From Actinoallomurus purpureus (GTDB taxonomy: Bacteria; Actinomycetota; Actinomycetes; Streptosporangiales; Streptosporangiaceae): 64,000 bases of DNA. Positions 17,718 to 26,727 of this stretch are shown here, piece after piece. The stretch spans positions 62,001 to 126,000 of the forward strand of contig NZ_JAMXMY010000018.1 in NCBI RefSeq assembly GCF_024055795.1, given 5' to 3'. A program made the position numbers and the translations under genes. The first letter of the stretch is position 1. The number at the start of each line of letters is the position of its first letter. The notes below the pieces were generated by a model that saw nothing but the letters and a program-made list of their open reading frames with translations, did no database searches and had not been told where the DNA came from.

Positions 17718-18757
17718 CCGACGAGTCCTCCGCCACGTCCTACGCCGCGGCCGGGGTCGACATCGCGGCCGGCGAGCGTGCGGTCGAGCTGATGAAGTCC
17801 CGCGTCGCCTCGTCCCACCGGCCCGAGGTCGTCGAGGACGCCAGCGGTTTCGCGGGCCTGTTCGACGTCTCGGCGCTGAAGCGCTTCGAGCGGCCGCTGC
17901 TGGCGACCTCCACCGACGGCGTCGGCACCAAGGTCGACCTGGCCCGGCGCCTCGGCGTGTACGACACGATCGGGCACGACCTGGTCGGCATGGTCATCGA
18001 CGACCTGGTCGTCTGCGGGGCCGAGCCGCTGTTCATGACCGACTACATCGCCTGCGGGCGGGTCGTCCCGGAGCGGATCGCCGCGATCGTGGGCGGCATC
18101 GCCGAGGCCTGCGCGCTGGCGGGCTGCGCCCTGGTGGGCGGCGAGACCGCCGAGCATCCGGGGCTGCTGGAGCCCGACGAGTTCGACGTCGCGGGGGCGG
18201 GCACCGGTGTGGTCGAGGCGTCCGCGGTGCTCGGCCCGCACCGGGTGCGGGCCGGTGACGTGGTGCTGGGCCTGGCCTCGTCGGGCATCCACTCCAACGG
18301 CTACTCCCTGGTCCGGCACATCCTGCGCGAGAGCGGGCTCTCGCTGGAGGAGACGCCGGCCGAGCTGACCCGCTCGCTGGGCGAGGAGCTCCTCACCCCG
18401 ACCCGGATCTACGCCAAGGACTGCCTGGCACTGATCGCCGCCGCCGAGGTGCACGCGTTCGCGCACATCACCGGCGGCGGGCTCGCGGCCAACCTCGCCC
18501 GGTCCCTGCCGAGCGGGTGCGACGCCGTCCTCCAGCGCTCCTCCTGGGAGCCACCGCCGATCTTCGGCGTGCTCGAGGCGTACGGCCGGGTGCCGCGGGC
18601 GGAGATGGACAAGACCTTCAACATGGGCGTCGGGATGGCCGCCGTCGTCGCCGCGTCCGACGCCGACGCCGCGCTCCGTACGGCCTCCGAGCGCGGCCTC
18701 CCGGCCTGGGTGCTCGGCGAGATCGTGTCCGGTACGGGCGAGGCCCGCCTGATCTGA
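17714..18757 (+). CDS. purM: Phosphoribosylformylglycinamidine cyclo-ligase PurM (AIR synthetase)
   Basis: A 347-residue ATP-dependent enzyme that cyclises FGAM to AIR, the fifth purine step. Typical segments are YAAAGVDI, STDGVGTKVDLA, GHDLVGMVIDDLVVCGAEPLFMTDYIA, GGETAEHPG and GLASSGIHSNGYSLVR. GTG 17714 overlaps the purF stop by four bases, so the two are co-translated. In Streptomyces a DUF3073 gene usually comes next; here it is 8.4 kb away. Confidence 0.96.
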   Translation: MTDESSATSYAAAGVDIAAGERAVELMKSRVASSHRPEVVEDASGFAGLFDVSALKRFERPLLATSTDGVGTKVDLARRLGVYDTIGHDLVGMVIDDLVVCGAEPLFMTDYIACGRVVPERIAAIVGGIAEACALAGCALVGGETAEHPGLLEPDEFDVAGAGTGVVEASAVLGPHRVRAGDVVLGLASSGIHSNGYSLVRHILRESGLSLEETPAELTRSLGEELLTPTRIYAKDCLALIAAAEVHAFAHITGGGLAANLARSLPSGCDAVLQRSSWEPPPIFGVLEAYGRVPRAEMDKTFNMGVGMAAVVAASDADAALRTASERGLPAWVLGEIVSGTGEARLI

Positions 18758-18813
18758 CCGGATCGTCGGCAGCGCGCCCGAACCTGCGGGGCGCGGCCGG
18801 CGTCTCTTCAAGA

Positions 18814-19515
18814 GTGCGGAAGCTCTGGTCGCGTGCGCGGAAGCCGGCGCGGATCCTTTGGCGGTGCAAGGCACCGCTGTCCGTGCTGTGTGCTCTGGGC
18901 GCGTACGCGCTGATCCTCCCCGCCGCGTGGATGTACACCGACACCGGCCGGTACCGGACGAGCCCGGAGCGGGTTCCGGCGACGACCGTGGGAATGATCT
19001 TTGGCGCGGGGGCGCTGAACGGCCGGCCGTCGCGGATGCTCGTCGAACGCCTCCGGCTCGGCGCGGACCTCTACCGCCGGGGAAAGATCCAGGTGCTGCT
19101 CGTCACGGGGGACAACAGCCGCAAGGACTACGACGAGCCCTCGGTGATGCGGGATTTCCTGGTCGCCCAGGGCGTGCCGCGACCCCGGATCGTCCTCGAC
19201 TACGCGGGCTTCGACACCTGGGACTCGTGCGCCCGCGCCAAGCGGATCTTCGGCGTCGACCGGGCGATCCTCGTCACCCAGGATTTCCACCTGCCGCGCG
19301 CGGTGACGCTCTGCCGCGCGGCGGGCATCGACGCCTGGGGCGTCGGCGACGACAGCAGCCGGTACAACGTGACCACGACCGCCTACCTGTACGTGCGCGA
19401 GGCACCGGCCGCCGTCAAGGCGCTGTACGACCTCGCGCTGCACCCGCGGCCGTACTTCCTCGGCCCCCGCGAACCGGGCATCCAGCGGGCCTTGGAAGCC
19501 GCCGGGCGCCACTGA
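18814..19515 (+). CDS. SanA/YdcF-type DUF218 membrane-anchored protein
   Basis: A 233-residue protein with one N-terminal membrane helix (APLSVLCALGAYALILPAAWMY) and an extracytoplasmic DUF218 domain: VGMIFGAGALNGRPSRMLVERL, VLLVTGDNS-KDYDEP, DYAGFDTWDSCARAKRIFGV and ILVTQDFHLPRAVTLC-AAGI-A. The family includes E. coli SanA, linked to envelope barrier function at high temperature; the biochemical role is unclear. The start GTG 18814 lacks a strong ribosome site and is uncertain. It lies 56 bp after purM in the same direction. Confidence 0.82.
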   Translation: MRKLWSRARKPARILWRCKAPLSVLCALGAYALILPAAWMYTDTGRYRTSPERVPATTVGMIFGAGALNGRPSRMLVERLRLGADLYRRGKIQVLLVTGDNSRKDYDEPSVMRDFLVAQGVPRPRIVLDYAGFDTWDSCARAKRIFGVDRAILVTQDFHLPRAVTLCRAAGIDAWGVGDDSSRYNVTTTAYLYVREAPAAVKALYDLALHPRPYFLGPREPGIQRALEAAGRH

Positions 19516-19545
19516 ACGGCCCGCCCTCGCCGCGTCCCGGCCGCT

Positions 19546-19573
19546 CGGGGCACGGCACTCTTGCCGTGCCCCG
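19546..19573. terminator. Bidirectional terminator
   Basis: Arms CGGGGCACGGCA (19546-19557) and TGCCGTGCCCCG (19562-19573) with loop CTCT lie between the convergent DUF218 and SulP genes. This is a 12-bp perfect stem. Confidence 0.75.
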
Positions 19574-19596
19574 GGCGGCCGAGCCGCCGGCCCGCG

Positions 19597-21081
19597 TCAG
19601 CCGGTGAGGGCCGGCTCCCGCATCCGTACGGACGACTTCTCGTCGCGTCCGTCGTGCTGTGCCGCCCACGCCTGCAGCGCCGTACGGCAGGCGTGGTCGA
19701 GATGGCGCAGGGCGGACAGGTCGAGTTCGACCGCCCGGCCGTGCGGGATCGCCTCCAGGGTGTCGAGCACCTTCGGCAGGCGGAGGAACGTCGCGTTCCC
19801 GCTGAGCCGGATGACGAGGGGGTCCGCCTTCTCGTCCACGTCGACGTGGATGTCGGAGACGTCCCAGGCGGTCTTCACGATCGCCAGCAGCAGGCCGATG
19901 AGGACGCCCTCGAACAGGTTGGTGACGACGATCGCCAGCGCGGTGCCGGTCAGGACGACCGCCTCGCCGCGCTCGGTGCGCCAGAGCCGGCCGACCTCCC
20001 GCAGCGACAGCAGCTTCCATCCCGCGTGCACGAGGATGGCGGCCAGGGCGGTCACCGGGATGTGGCCCAGGGCCGCCGGGAAGATCGCGGTGAAGGCCAG
20101 CAGCCACACCCCGTGCAGGATCCGCGATGCCTTCGTACGGGCCCCGGCCTGCACGTTGGCGGCGCTCCGCACGATGACGGCGGTCATGGGCAGGGCTCCC
20201 AGGAGCCCGCAGAGCGTGTTGCCGGCGCCCTGCGCGATCAGTTCCCGGTCGTAGTCGGTGCGGGAGCCGTTGTGCATCCGGTCGACGGCCGCCGCGCTGA
20301 ACAGGCTCTCCGCCGAGGCGATGAGCGCGAACGCCACCACGGTGCCGAGCACGCCGACCGACGCGAGCCCACCGAGGTCGGACAGACCCGGCGGCTGGAT
20401 CGAGCCCAGGAGGCCCTTCACCTCGATGCGCTTGACCGGGAGGTCGAACGCGAGGGTGGCCAGGGTCGCCAGCGCCACCGCCACGAGCGCGCCTGGAACC
20501 ACCCGCAGGCGCTTCGGCGCGTACTTCCAGCAGACGAGCACGACGATCGTGCCGATGCCGATCCCGCCGGCGGCGAGGGCGGCCGGTTCGTTCGCCGAGT
20601 CCGTGAGCAGGCCCGGCAGGCCCGCCACGTTGGCCGTCGCCGCGCCGGGCGACCTGCCGTCGAACAGGCCGTGCACCTGGCCGGTGACCAGGACGAGCCC
20701 GATTCCGGCGAGCATGCCCTGCACGACCGAGATCGAGATCGCGCGGAACCAGCGGCCCAGCCGCAGCGCGCCCATCCCGAGCTGGATGAGGCCGGCGGCG
20801 ATGACGATCGCTCCGAGCGACCGCAGGCCGTACTCCCGCACGGCCTCGAACACGAGCACGGTCAGACCGGCGGCCGGGCCGCTGACCTGGAGGCTGCTGC
20901 CCGGCAGGGCACCGGCGACCAGGCCGCCGACGATGCCGGTGATCAGGCCGAGCTCGGCCGGGACACCGGACGCCACCGCGACGCCGATGCACAGCGGCAG
21001 GGCGACGAGGAAGACGACGATCGACGCGAGCAGGTCCTGTCGGACGGTGTCACGTCGGGAGAGGAACGATGTCATGTTCAC
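19597..21081 (-). CDS. SulP-family anion transporter with C-terminal STAS domain
   Basis: A 494-residue SulP protein. Residues about 15-390 are hydrophobic with about 12-14 helices and the family signatures LPLCIGVAVASGVPAELGLITGIVGG, VSGPAAGLTVLVFE and IASAESLFSAAAVDRM. A short STAS domain (about 400-480, ISDVH-to-RTALQAW) follows in the cytosol. SulP proteins carry sulfate or bicarbonate. Its start is 20 bp after the stop of a beta-carbonic anhydrase gene, which favours bicarbonate uptake linked to CO2 hydration, but substrate is not proven by sequence. Confidence 0.88.
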   Translation of the reverse strand: MNMTSFLSRRDTVRQDLLASIVVFLVALPLCIGVAVASGVPAELGLITGIVGGLVAGALPGSSLQVSGPAAGLTVLVFEAVREYGLRSLGAIVIAAGLIQLGMGALRLGRWFRAISISVVQGMLAGIGLVLVTGQVHGLFDGRSPGAATANVAGLPGLLTDSANEPAALAAGGIGIGTIVVLVCWKYAPKRLRVVPGALVAVALATLATLAFDLPVKRIEVKGLLGSIQPPGLSDLGGLASVGVLGTVVAFALIASAESLFSAAAVDRMHNGSRTDYDRELIAQGAGNTLCGLLGALPMTAVIVRSAANVQAGARTKASRILHGVWLLAFTAIFPAALGHIPVTALAAILVHAGWKLLSLREVGRLWRTERGEAVVLTGTALAIVVTNLFEGVLIGLLLAIVKTAWDVSDIHVDVDEKADPLVIRLSGNATFLRLPKVLDTLEAIPHGRAVELDLSALRHLDHACRTALQAWAAQHDGRDEKSSVRMREPALTG

Positions 21082-21101
21082 CTCGTTTCAGGATCGGGGG
21101 A

Positions 21102-21707
21102 TCAGAGCGGCGAGAACGTTCCGGTGCGCGGGCGGTGGGCGCTGACGACGCCGGTGTCGATGGCGTAGAACCACGCGTGCAGCGCGAGCCGCCCGTCGTC
21201 CACCCGGGCCGCGACGCTCGGGTGGGTGCGGAGCCGGTCGAGCTGGGTCAGGACGTGCCGCTGGACGGCGGAGGTGATCGCGGCGCCGTCGGCGTCGGTC
21301 ATCGCGTCCCGTACGGGGTCGTGCGGCTCGGTGTGGGCGAGCCAGCGCTGGACGGAGGGGATGGCGGTCAGGTCGCCGGCACGCAGGAGTGCGCCCACGG
21401 CCCCGCAGTGGGAGTGCCCGCAGACGATGATGTTGGTCACCTCGAGCACCTCGACGGCGTACTCGATGGTGGCGGCCTCGGCGGTGACCCGTTCGGCGTC
21501 ATGGACAGGGACGATGTTCCCGGCGGTGCGGAGTTCGAAGAGCTCCCCCGGGCCGGCGCCGGTGATCAGCGTGGGAACGACGCGGGAGTCGGAGCAGGTG
21601 ATGAAGAGCGCCTCGGGGTGTTGGCCCTCGGCAAGGCGACCGAGGTCCGTACGCCGGTCGGCCGCTCGCTGCGGGAACAGACGAGCGTTGTCGATCAGCG
21701 ACTGCAT
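21102..21707 (-). CDS. Beta-carbonic anhydrase (copy 1)
   Basis: A 201-residue zinc enzyme interconverting CO2 and bicarbonate. The zinc ligands and dyad are in place: C38-x-D40-x-R42 in FITCSDSRVVP, and H98 and C101 in IVCGHSHCGAV. The AGN-V loop is also present. ATG 21707 is chosen over upstream starts because the MQSLIDNAR N-terminus is shared with copy 2 at 44137. It is the middle gene of an LQVFRC protein-carbonic anhydrase-SulP run on the minus strand. Confidence 0.93.
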   Translation of the reverse strand: MQSLIDNARLFPQRAADRRTDLGRLAEGQHPEALFITCSDSRVVPTLITGAGPGELFELRTAGNIVPVHDAERVTAEAATIEYAVEVLEVTNIIVCGHSHCGAVGALLRAGDLTAIPSVQRWLAHTEPHDPVRDAMTDADGAAITSAVQRHVLTQLDRLRTHPSVAARVDDGRLALHAWFYAIDTGVVSAHRPRTGTFSPL

Positions 21708-21875
21708 GGCAAGCCTTTCTGTGGGTCGTCGGAACCGGTGAGAGAACTGACGAGGAATGCGCGGCACGCGAGGCACGGCGCTGGGCCGTCGCGGGCAGGC
21801 GTGGACCAGGCGGCGCGAGCGATTCACGCCGTCTGCGGAGAAAAGGGACTTGTCGGGCGGTCGATCGCCCTAAAT

Positions 21876-21901
21876 GCCGATCAGCAGCGGAAGACCTGCA
21901 G
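21876..21901 (-). repeat. 26-bp element shared by the two LQVFRC-carbonic anhydrase loci, copy A
   Basis: Twenty-six consecutive bases are identical to 44221-44246. On the minus strand they encode the last six residues LQVFRC, the TGA stop and the five bases TCGGC after it. Because the identity runs past the stop codon, selection on RNA or DNA as well as peptide is suggested. Confidence 0.85.
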
Positions 21902-22249
21902 AGATTCGGGTGAGCAGCCGGTGCGATGACGCACGGGGTGGCGGTCGGTGATCGAGCCCGCAGATCCGCGCGCCAGGTCGGTGGCGACGCCGTTGTGTCC
22001 GGTCGCGGCGGCGGCGCGGGTGTTCTGGGAGGGCGGCAGGCCCGGCACCCGGCGGCGGCCGAGCGTGAGGTGCTCGGTCACGGAATCGGGGCTGTCGAGC
22101 TCATCGCCGGCGCGGTGGTCGCGCTCGGCGGCCGAGGTGGCCGCGGCCGCCGGGGTGTGGGAGTGGCCGGTCAGGAGGTCGGGGCCGCCGAGGAACGCCA
22201 GGGCGATCAGCAGCACCGCTGCGACCCAGCCTGCGCGCACCCTGAGCAC
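21881..22249 (-). CDS. Small membrane protein ending LQVFRC, upstream of carbonic anhydrase 1
   Basis: A 122-residue protein of no recognised family. It has one N-terminal hydrophobic helix (VAAVLLIALAFLGG), a GHSH-alanine stretch and a polar, histidine/arginine-rich tail ending ESLQVFRC. The paralogue at 44226-44681 has the same plan and ends ERLQVFRC. The DNA for the last six codons, the stop and the next bases is identical in the two loci although the rest is divergent. It lies 173 bp before the carbonic anhydrase start. It may be a regulatory or membrane partner of that enzyme; this is inference. Start GTG 22249 has no clear ribosome site. Confidence 0.5.
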   Translation of the reverse strand: MLRVRAGWVAAVLLIALAFLGGPDLLTGHSHTPAAAATSAAERDHRAGDELDSPDSVTEHLTLGRRRVPGLPPSQNTRAAAATGHNGVATDLARGSAGSITDRHPVRHRTGCSPESLQVFRC

Positions 22250-22487
22250 GACGCCCCCCCCGACTCCGGATCCTTACCCACTTGACTCGGGTCAGCGTAA
22301 CCCGAGACGCAGCGTGATGGGGAGGCGTCATATGGTGGCGATTTCGACGCTGGCCAGCGCATTTTCGGGAGGTTCCCGCATTTTTCGTGGCGAATGCCAC
22401 TGCTCGGTCAGGGGTATTTAACCCGGAAGTTACACGGCGTCAGCGACCGGTCACCGACGAATTCCATCGGTGCCGGTCCGCCCATGC
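22250..22487. other. Intergenic region between the LQVFRC gene and the sedolisin terminator
   Basis: This 238-bp stretch should hold the promoter of the minus-strand LQVFRC-carbonic anhydrase-SulP genes. A small dyad CGGGT...ACCCG lies around 22280-22297, with an AT-rich patch around 22325-22420. No gene is supported. Confidence 0.35.
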
Positions 22488-22520
22488 GTACGGGCCGCGG
22501 GGAGGCCCCGCGGCCCGTAC
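22488..22520 (-). terminator. Terminator after the sedolisin-Kelch gene
   Basis: Arms GTACGGGCCGCGGGG (22488-22502) and CCCCGCGGCCCGTAC (22506-22520) form a 15-bp stem with a three-base loop, ten bases past the stop of the minus-strand gene. Confidence 0.8.
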
Positions 22521-22530
22521 ACATCAGGGA

Positions 22531-25500
22531 CTAACTACAGGTGTGATCCGGTTTGAGCGCGAAGTCGGCCGTCGTCGACGCGAGCTTCACGATCTTGACG
22601 GATCTGGTCTGCGGCGCCCAGCCGTCCTTCGCCGCGATCAGGGTGAGCGGGTTGTTGCGGACGTCGAGCCAGAGCACGTACTGACCGTTCTTGTCGGTCT
22701 TGAGCGTGTAGCTCGCCGTCCAGGTGTCGATCTGCACGGTCGCGCCGGCCAGCGGCGCCGGAGTCCCGGTGCAGGGCGCCCCCGTCACCGTCCCGGTGAT
22801 CTTCCCCCACGTCGACGGCGGGTTCACCGTGAACGTCACGGGCACGGGCGCCACACCGTAGGGGGTCTTGGCGTCCACCGTGAGCTGCGCGGTGAACGTC
22901 CCCGGTTGGGTGATCGCGGCGATGTTCGCGTCGAAGGCCACCGTGACCTTGGCGCTCTTGCCCGGCTGGATCGTCACCTCGGTCGTGTCCTCCGACAGCC
23001 ACGGAACGTCGGCCGTCGCGGTGCACTGGTCGTACCCGGGCAGGGTCTCGCCGCTCTTGACGGCGTTGAACCCGCCGCTGGAACCTCCGATCCGGTACAG
23101 GCCGCAGGCGGCACCGCCGCGATAGAGGGTGTTGTTGGAGTTGGGCAGGGCCGTCCAGGAGTCGGAGTCCGGGCGGTAGGCGAAGCCCTGGTTGGTGAGC
23201 GTGCTCGTGCCGTTGGTCACGCCTCCGGACACCAGGAGCTGCCCGCCGGCCGCCGCGTACCCCATCGCCCACAGGTCGATCGGCAGGTCGGCGATGGACG
23301 ACCAGGTGCCGCCGGCCGGGTCGTAGGCGTAGGCGTGCTTGCTGCTGACGCTGGACGACGAACCGCCCGCGCAGTACAGCTTGCCGCCGAGCCCGCCGCA
23401 GGCGAGCCAGGAGGTCTTCTCCGGGTACGCCGCCGCCGAGCTCCAGGAGTTCGCCGCCGGGTCGTAGACCTGCACGTCGTCCGCGCCGCAGCTGTCCAGG
23501 CAGCCACCGACGACGTAGATCTTGCCGCCTACGACGCCGACGCCCGCGCCGGCGTACGGCTTGGGGTTGTCGGCCCCGGCCGACCACGCGCCGGTCGCCG
23601 GGTCGTAGATCTCGGTCTTGGCGACCGCCGCGCCGGTGGAGCTCCAGCCGCCGAGGACGTACAGCTTTCCGCCGACCGTCGCGGCCTGCGGTGCCTCCCG
23701 CGCGGTGTTGAGGGCGGCGATGGCCGACCACGCCTGGCCGGCCGGGTCGTAGACGTACGCCTTGTTCAGCACGGACGAGGAGTCGACGCCCGCGATCGAG
23801 TAGATCTTGCCGCCGACGTTCGTCACGGCGTTGTCCATGATCGTCGAGGGGTAGTCGGCGATGCTCGTCCACGGTGGCGCGTACGGCGCCGCGGCGGCCC
23901 TGGCGGCGGCCTTCGTACGGGCCGTCGCCGCCTTGTCGGGACGGAAGCGGCCCTGGGCGTAGTCCCCCTTCACGTTCTGCACGGGCGCGCCCTGCGCCGC
24001 GGGCCGGTAGTCACCGGGCTGCTCGCCGATCTTGGCGGTCACCGGGGCGGACCCGGTGTTCTTCAGGGTCAGGGCCGCGCTGCCCTGTCCCTGCCAGGCG
24101 ACCGTCTTCTTCAGCTCGGCCGGCGTCACCGCGAGCCGGGGCGCGGGCAGCGAGAAGTCGGCCGCCGACGCCCAGTCGGCCGCGACGTTCACGGTCGCGT
24201 CCTTGCCGGAGTAGCCGCTCGCCGACGCGGTGAACTTGTGGCTCCCGGTGACCGAGGAGAAGAGCCAGTAGAAGCCGTCGCCGAGGTTCGGGTCGTCCGG
24301 CGTCGCCGCCGAGGTCGCCTTCTCCGCCGGCCGGTCGGCCGACGTCACCACGGCGCCGTTCACGCCCGTACCGGTGTTCTGGTCGAGCACCTGGCCGACG
24401 ACGAGGCCGCCGGAGACCGGCTCGCACGTGCGCTCGCCCAGGAAGACGTCGTCGACCTGCCACCAGTAACCGAACTTCCCGGTGAAGTGGAACCGCACCT
24501 GGACCGCGCTCTTGCCGGCCGCCGCCGACAGGTCGACGGTGTCCGTGCGCGGGCCGCGCACGCTGGTCGTACGGTGCGAGACCGTCGTCCACGTCTGGCC
24601 GCCGTCGACGCTGAGGTCCACGTCGCCGACCTGGCCGGAGAAGCCGTAGTAGTCGCTGCGGAAGGACACGATCGGATGCGCCGTGCCGCTGAAGTCGGTG
24701 ACCGGGCTGATCAGAGAGGTGTCCTGCGTGTTGCCCGAACCGTACTTGTCGCTGTCGACGATCGCGAACCCGCCGGCGCCGCCGGTCTTGTTGCCGCGAC
24801 CGCCCGGGTCGTTGAACACCCAGGTCTGGCCCTTGCCGACCTTGTCGTCGACCGTCCAGCCCGCCGGTGCGGCGGTGCCGTCGAAGCCCTGCGTCGCGCC
24901 CGCGTAGTGGAAGCCGTACCCGGGGGCGCTGCACGTCGTCTGGTCCACCAGCGTGGTGACGTCGTGCGTGGCGTCGGCGGATCCGACCTTCACGTCCTGA
25001 GAGTCCGCCGTGTATCCCGGATACAGCGGGTCGACCTGCAGCGCGTAGGTGTCGTCGGCGGGCAGGCTGAGCGCGTACCTCCCCGTCTTCGGATCGGTGT
25101 AGGTCACCGCGGTCGGCTCGTCCTTGACGCGCACCGTCGCGTAGACGGGCCAGCCGTGGCCGGAGCCGTCCCGTACGAGGCCGGTCACGTTGACGCGCGC
25201 CTTGGCCGTCAGTGCGAGCTTCTCGGTCACGGTCTGACCGTCGCCGACCTCGACGCCGCTCACGGTCCTGGCGGCGTAGCCGAACTTGCTCGCGGTCACG
25301 TCGTACGTCCCGGGCGGCACGCTCAGGGTGTAGTTCCCCTGGCCGTCCGTCGTGGTGGTGGCGTCGCCCGCCGTGACCTTCGCGGCGGCCAGGGGGGCGG
25401 TCCCGTCCGTGACCGTGCCCGTCACGATGCCGTGCGGCCCGGACCGGAACGCTCCCACGCCCTTCGGCGTGCCGAGCCCGGTCGGCCCGTCGTACCCCGT

Positions 25501-26727
25501 CCCCGCCGTGCACAGGTACGCCGGGCTGCAGCTGCCGTTGGAGCCGCTGGTCACGTCGTTGAGGTCGCCCGGGTGCGCGTACGGCAGGGCGTTCGGCGAG
25601 GAGCCCGCCGCCGGGGCGCCGGCGAGCGCGTAGACCGACGCGATGATCGGGGCGGACACGCTGGTGCCGCCGTAGACGTGCCAGCCGCCGTTGTAGACGG
25701 CGACGCCGGTGTTCGGGTCGGCCACCGCCGACACGTCGGCGATCGACCGCTTGGCGCAGCCGGTGTCCTGCTGGAAAGACGGTTTGGCCTCGTACGTGGA
25801 GCAGCCACTGCCCGCGCCGTCCCACGTGGTCTCGCTCCAGCCGCGGGAGGAGGTGTCCTTGACCAGGGACGTGCCGCCGACGGCCGTGACGTACGGCGAC
25901 GCCGCCGGATAGCTGGTGCCGTACCCGTCGTCGCCGCTGCTGGCCGTGACGACGACACCGGGGTGCTTGAAGTACGCGTCGTCGGCCTGGCCCTCGTCGG
26001 AGCCCTCACCGCCGCCATAGCTGTTGGAGACGAACTTGGCGCCCTGCGTGACCGCCTGGTTCACCGCCGCGCCGAGGTTGTCCATGTAGTTGTCGTCGGC
26101 CTCGACCAGCAGGATCTTGCAGTCCGGGCAGACCGCGCTCACCATGTCGATGTCGAGGGCGATCTCCCCGGACCACCCGGCGTCCGGTGCCGGGTAGCTC
26201 GTGCCGCCGCGCTGGTCGATCTTCTTGAAACAGCCGTTGGCCGTCGTGCACGGCGCCAGTCCGTACTGCTGCCGGTACACCGCCAGGTCGGCCTCGGCGT
26301 TCGGGTTGTCGAACGCGTCGACGATCGCGACGGTCTGGGCCGCCCCGGTCGCGGGCAGGTCGTAGGCGCCGGCGAGGTCGGCGGGCGCCCACCCGGCAGG
26401 GGTGCTGTTCGGCTGCACCCCCTTCGGCCCGAGGACGTCGTCGCGGACGAAGGCCAGGCAGGCCATCTCGCTCGCCCGGGAGGGCTTGGCGCACGCCCGG
26501 CTGGTCGGGTGCGACCCCGGTGAGGTCGCACTCGTCGCCTTGGCGTGCGGCGCGGGTCGCTTGGCCGGGATGCCCGAGGCGGACGCCGCGGGCACCGTGA
26601 TCACCGTCAGGACGGCCACCATGAGCGCCACGATGAGGGCGCCCACGCGTCCGCCCGCGGCCGACAGGCGGACCGCGGGCGGAGGGGGCAGGCGACGGGG
26701 CCGTCGCCGGCTGGGGGGTCGGGGCAT
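22531..26727 (-). CDS. Secreted sedolisin (S53) peptidase fused to regulatory-like and Kelch domains
   Basis: A 1398-residue exported protein. An arginine-rich start and hydrophobic stretch (about 24-50) form the signal. The S53 domain (about 75-430) keeps the sedolisin set: E188 and D192 in GEIALDIDM, D266 in SSGDDG and S356 in GGTSVSAP. Two carboxypeptidase-regulatory-like domains follow (about 435-600), then a jellyroll segment with paired cysteines, another regulatory-like domain, six Kelch repeats (about 955-1230, 'GGKIYVVGG...YDPA...W') and a last regulatory-like domain (IKGTVTG-type, about 1310-1398). It lacks the usual long prodomain: only about 60 residues lie between signal and peptidase. 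Role: acid-type extracellular proteolysis, inferred. Confidence 0.88.
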   Translation of the reverse strand: MPRPPSRRRPRRLPPPPAVRLSAAGGRVGALIVALMVAVLTVITVPAASASGIPAKRPAPHAKATSATSPGSHPTSRACAKPSRASEMACLAFVRDDVLGPKGVQPNSTPAGWAPADLAGAYDLPATGAAQTVAIVDAFDNPNAEADLAVYRQQYGLAPCTTANGCFKKIDQRGGTSYPAPDAGWSGEIALDIDMVSAVCPDCKILLVEADDNYMDNLGAAVNQAVTQGAKFVSNSYGGGEGSDEGQADDAYFKHPGVVVTASSGDDGYGTSYPAASPYVTAVGGTSLVKDTSSRGWSETTWDGAGSGCSTYEAKPSFQQDTGCAKRSIADVSAVADPNTGVAVYNGGWHVYGGTSVSAPIIASVYALAGAPAAGSSPNALPYAHPGDLNDVTSGSNGSCSPAYLCTAGTGYDGPTGLGTPKGVGAFRSGPHGIVTGTVTDGTAPLAAAKVTAGDATTTTDGQGNYTLSVPPGTYDVTASKFGYAARTVSGVEVGDGQTVTEKLALTAKARVNVTGLVRDGSGHGWPVYATVRVKDEPTAVTYTDPKTGRYALSLPADDTYALQVDPLYPGYTADSQDVKVGSADATHDVTTLVDQTTCSAPGYGFHYAGATQGFDGTAAPAGWTVDDKVGKGQTWVFNDPGGRGNKTGGAGGFAIVDSDKYGSGNTQDTSLISPVTDFSGTAHPIVSFRSDYYGFSGQVGDVDLSVDGGQTWTTVSHRTTSVRGPRTDTVDLSAAAGKSAVQVRFHFTGKFGYWWQVDDVFLGERTCEPVSGGLVVGQVLDQNTGTGVNGAVVTSADRPAEKATSAATPDDPNLGDGFYWLFSSVTGSHKFTASASGYSGKDATVNVAADWASAADFSLPAPRLAVTPAELKKTVAWQGQGSAALTLKNTGSAPVTAKIGEQPGDYRPAAQGAPVQNVKGDYAQGRFRPDKAATARTKAAARAAAAPYAPPWTSIADYPSTIMDNAVTNVGGKIYSIAGVDSSSVLNKAYVYDPAGQAWSAIAALNTAREAPQAATVGGKLYVLGGWSSTGAAVAKTEIYDPATGAWSAGADNPKPYAGAGVGVVGGKIYVVGGCLDSCGADDVQVYDPAANSWSSAAAYPEKTSWLACGGLGGKLYCAGGSSSSVSSKHAYAYDPAGGTWSSIADLPIDLWAMGYAAAGGQLLVSGGVTNGTSTLTNQGFAYRPDSDSWTALPNSNNTLYRGGAACGLYRIGGSSGGFNAVKSGETLPGYDQCTATADVPWLSEDTTEVTIQPGKSAKVTVAFDANIAAITQPGTFTAQLTVDAKTPYGVAPVPVTFTVNPPSTWGKITGTVTGAPCTGTPAPLAGATVQIDTWTASYTLKTDKNGQYVLWLDVRNNPLTLIAAKDGWAPQTRSVKIVKLASTTADFALKPDHTCS

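Noticed and set aside
22387-26523. A 1378-codon open frame on the plus strand
   Set aside because: It is exactly antisense to the sedolisin-Kelch gene. Its translation is arginine/valine/glycine-rich without domains and arises from the high GC content of the real gene.
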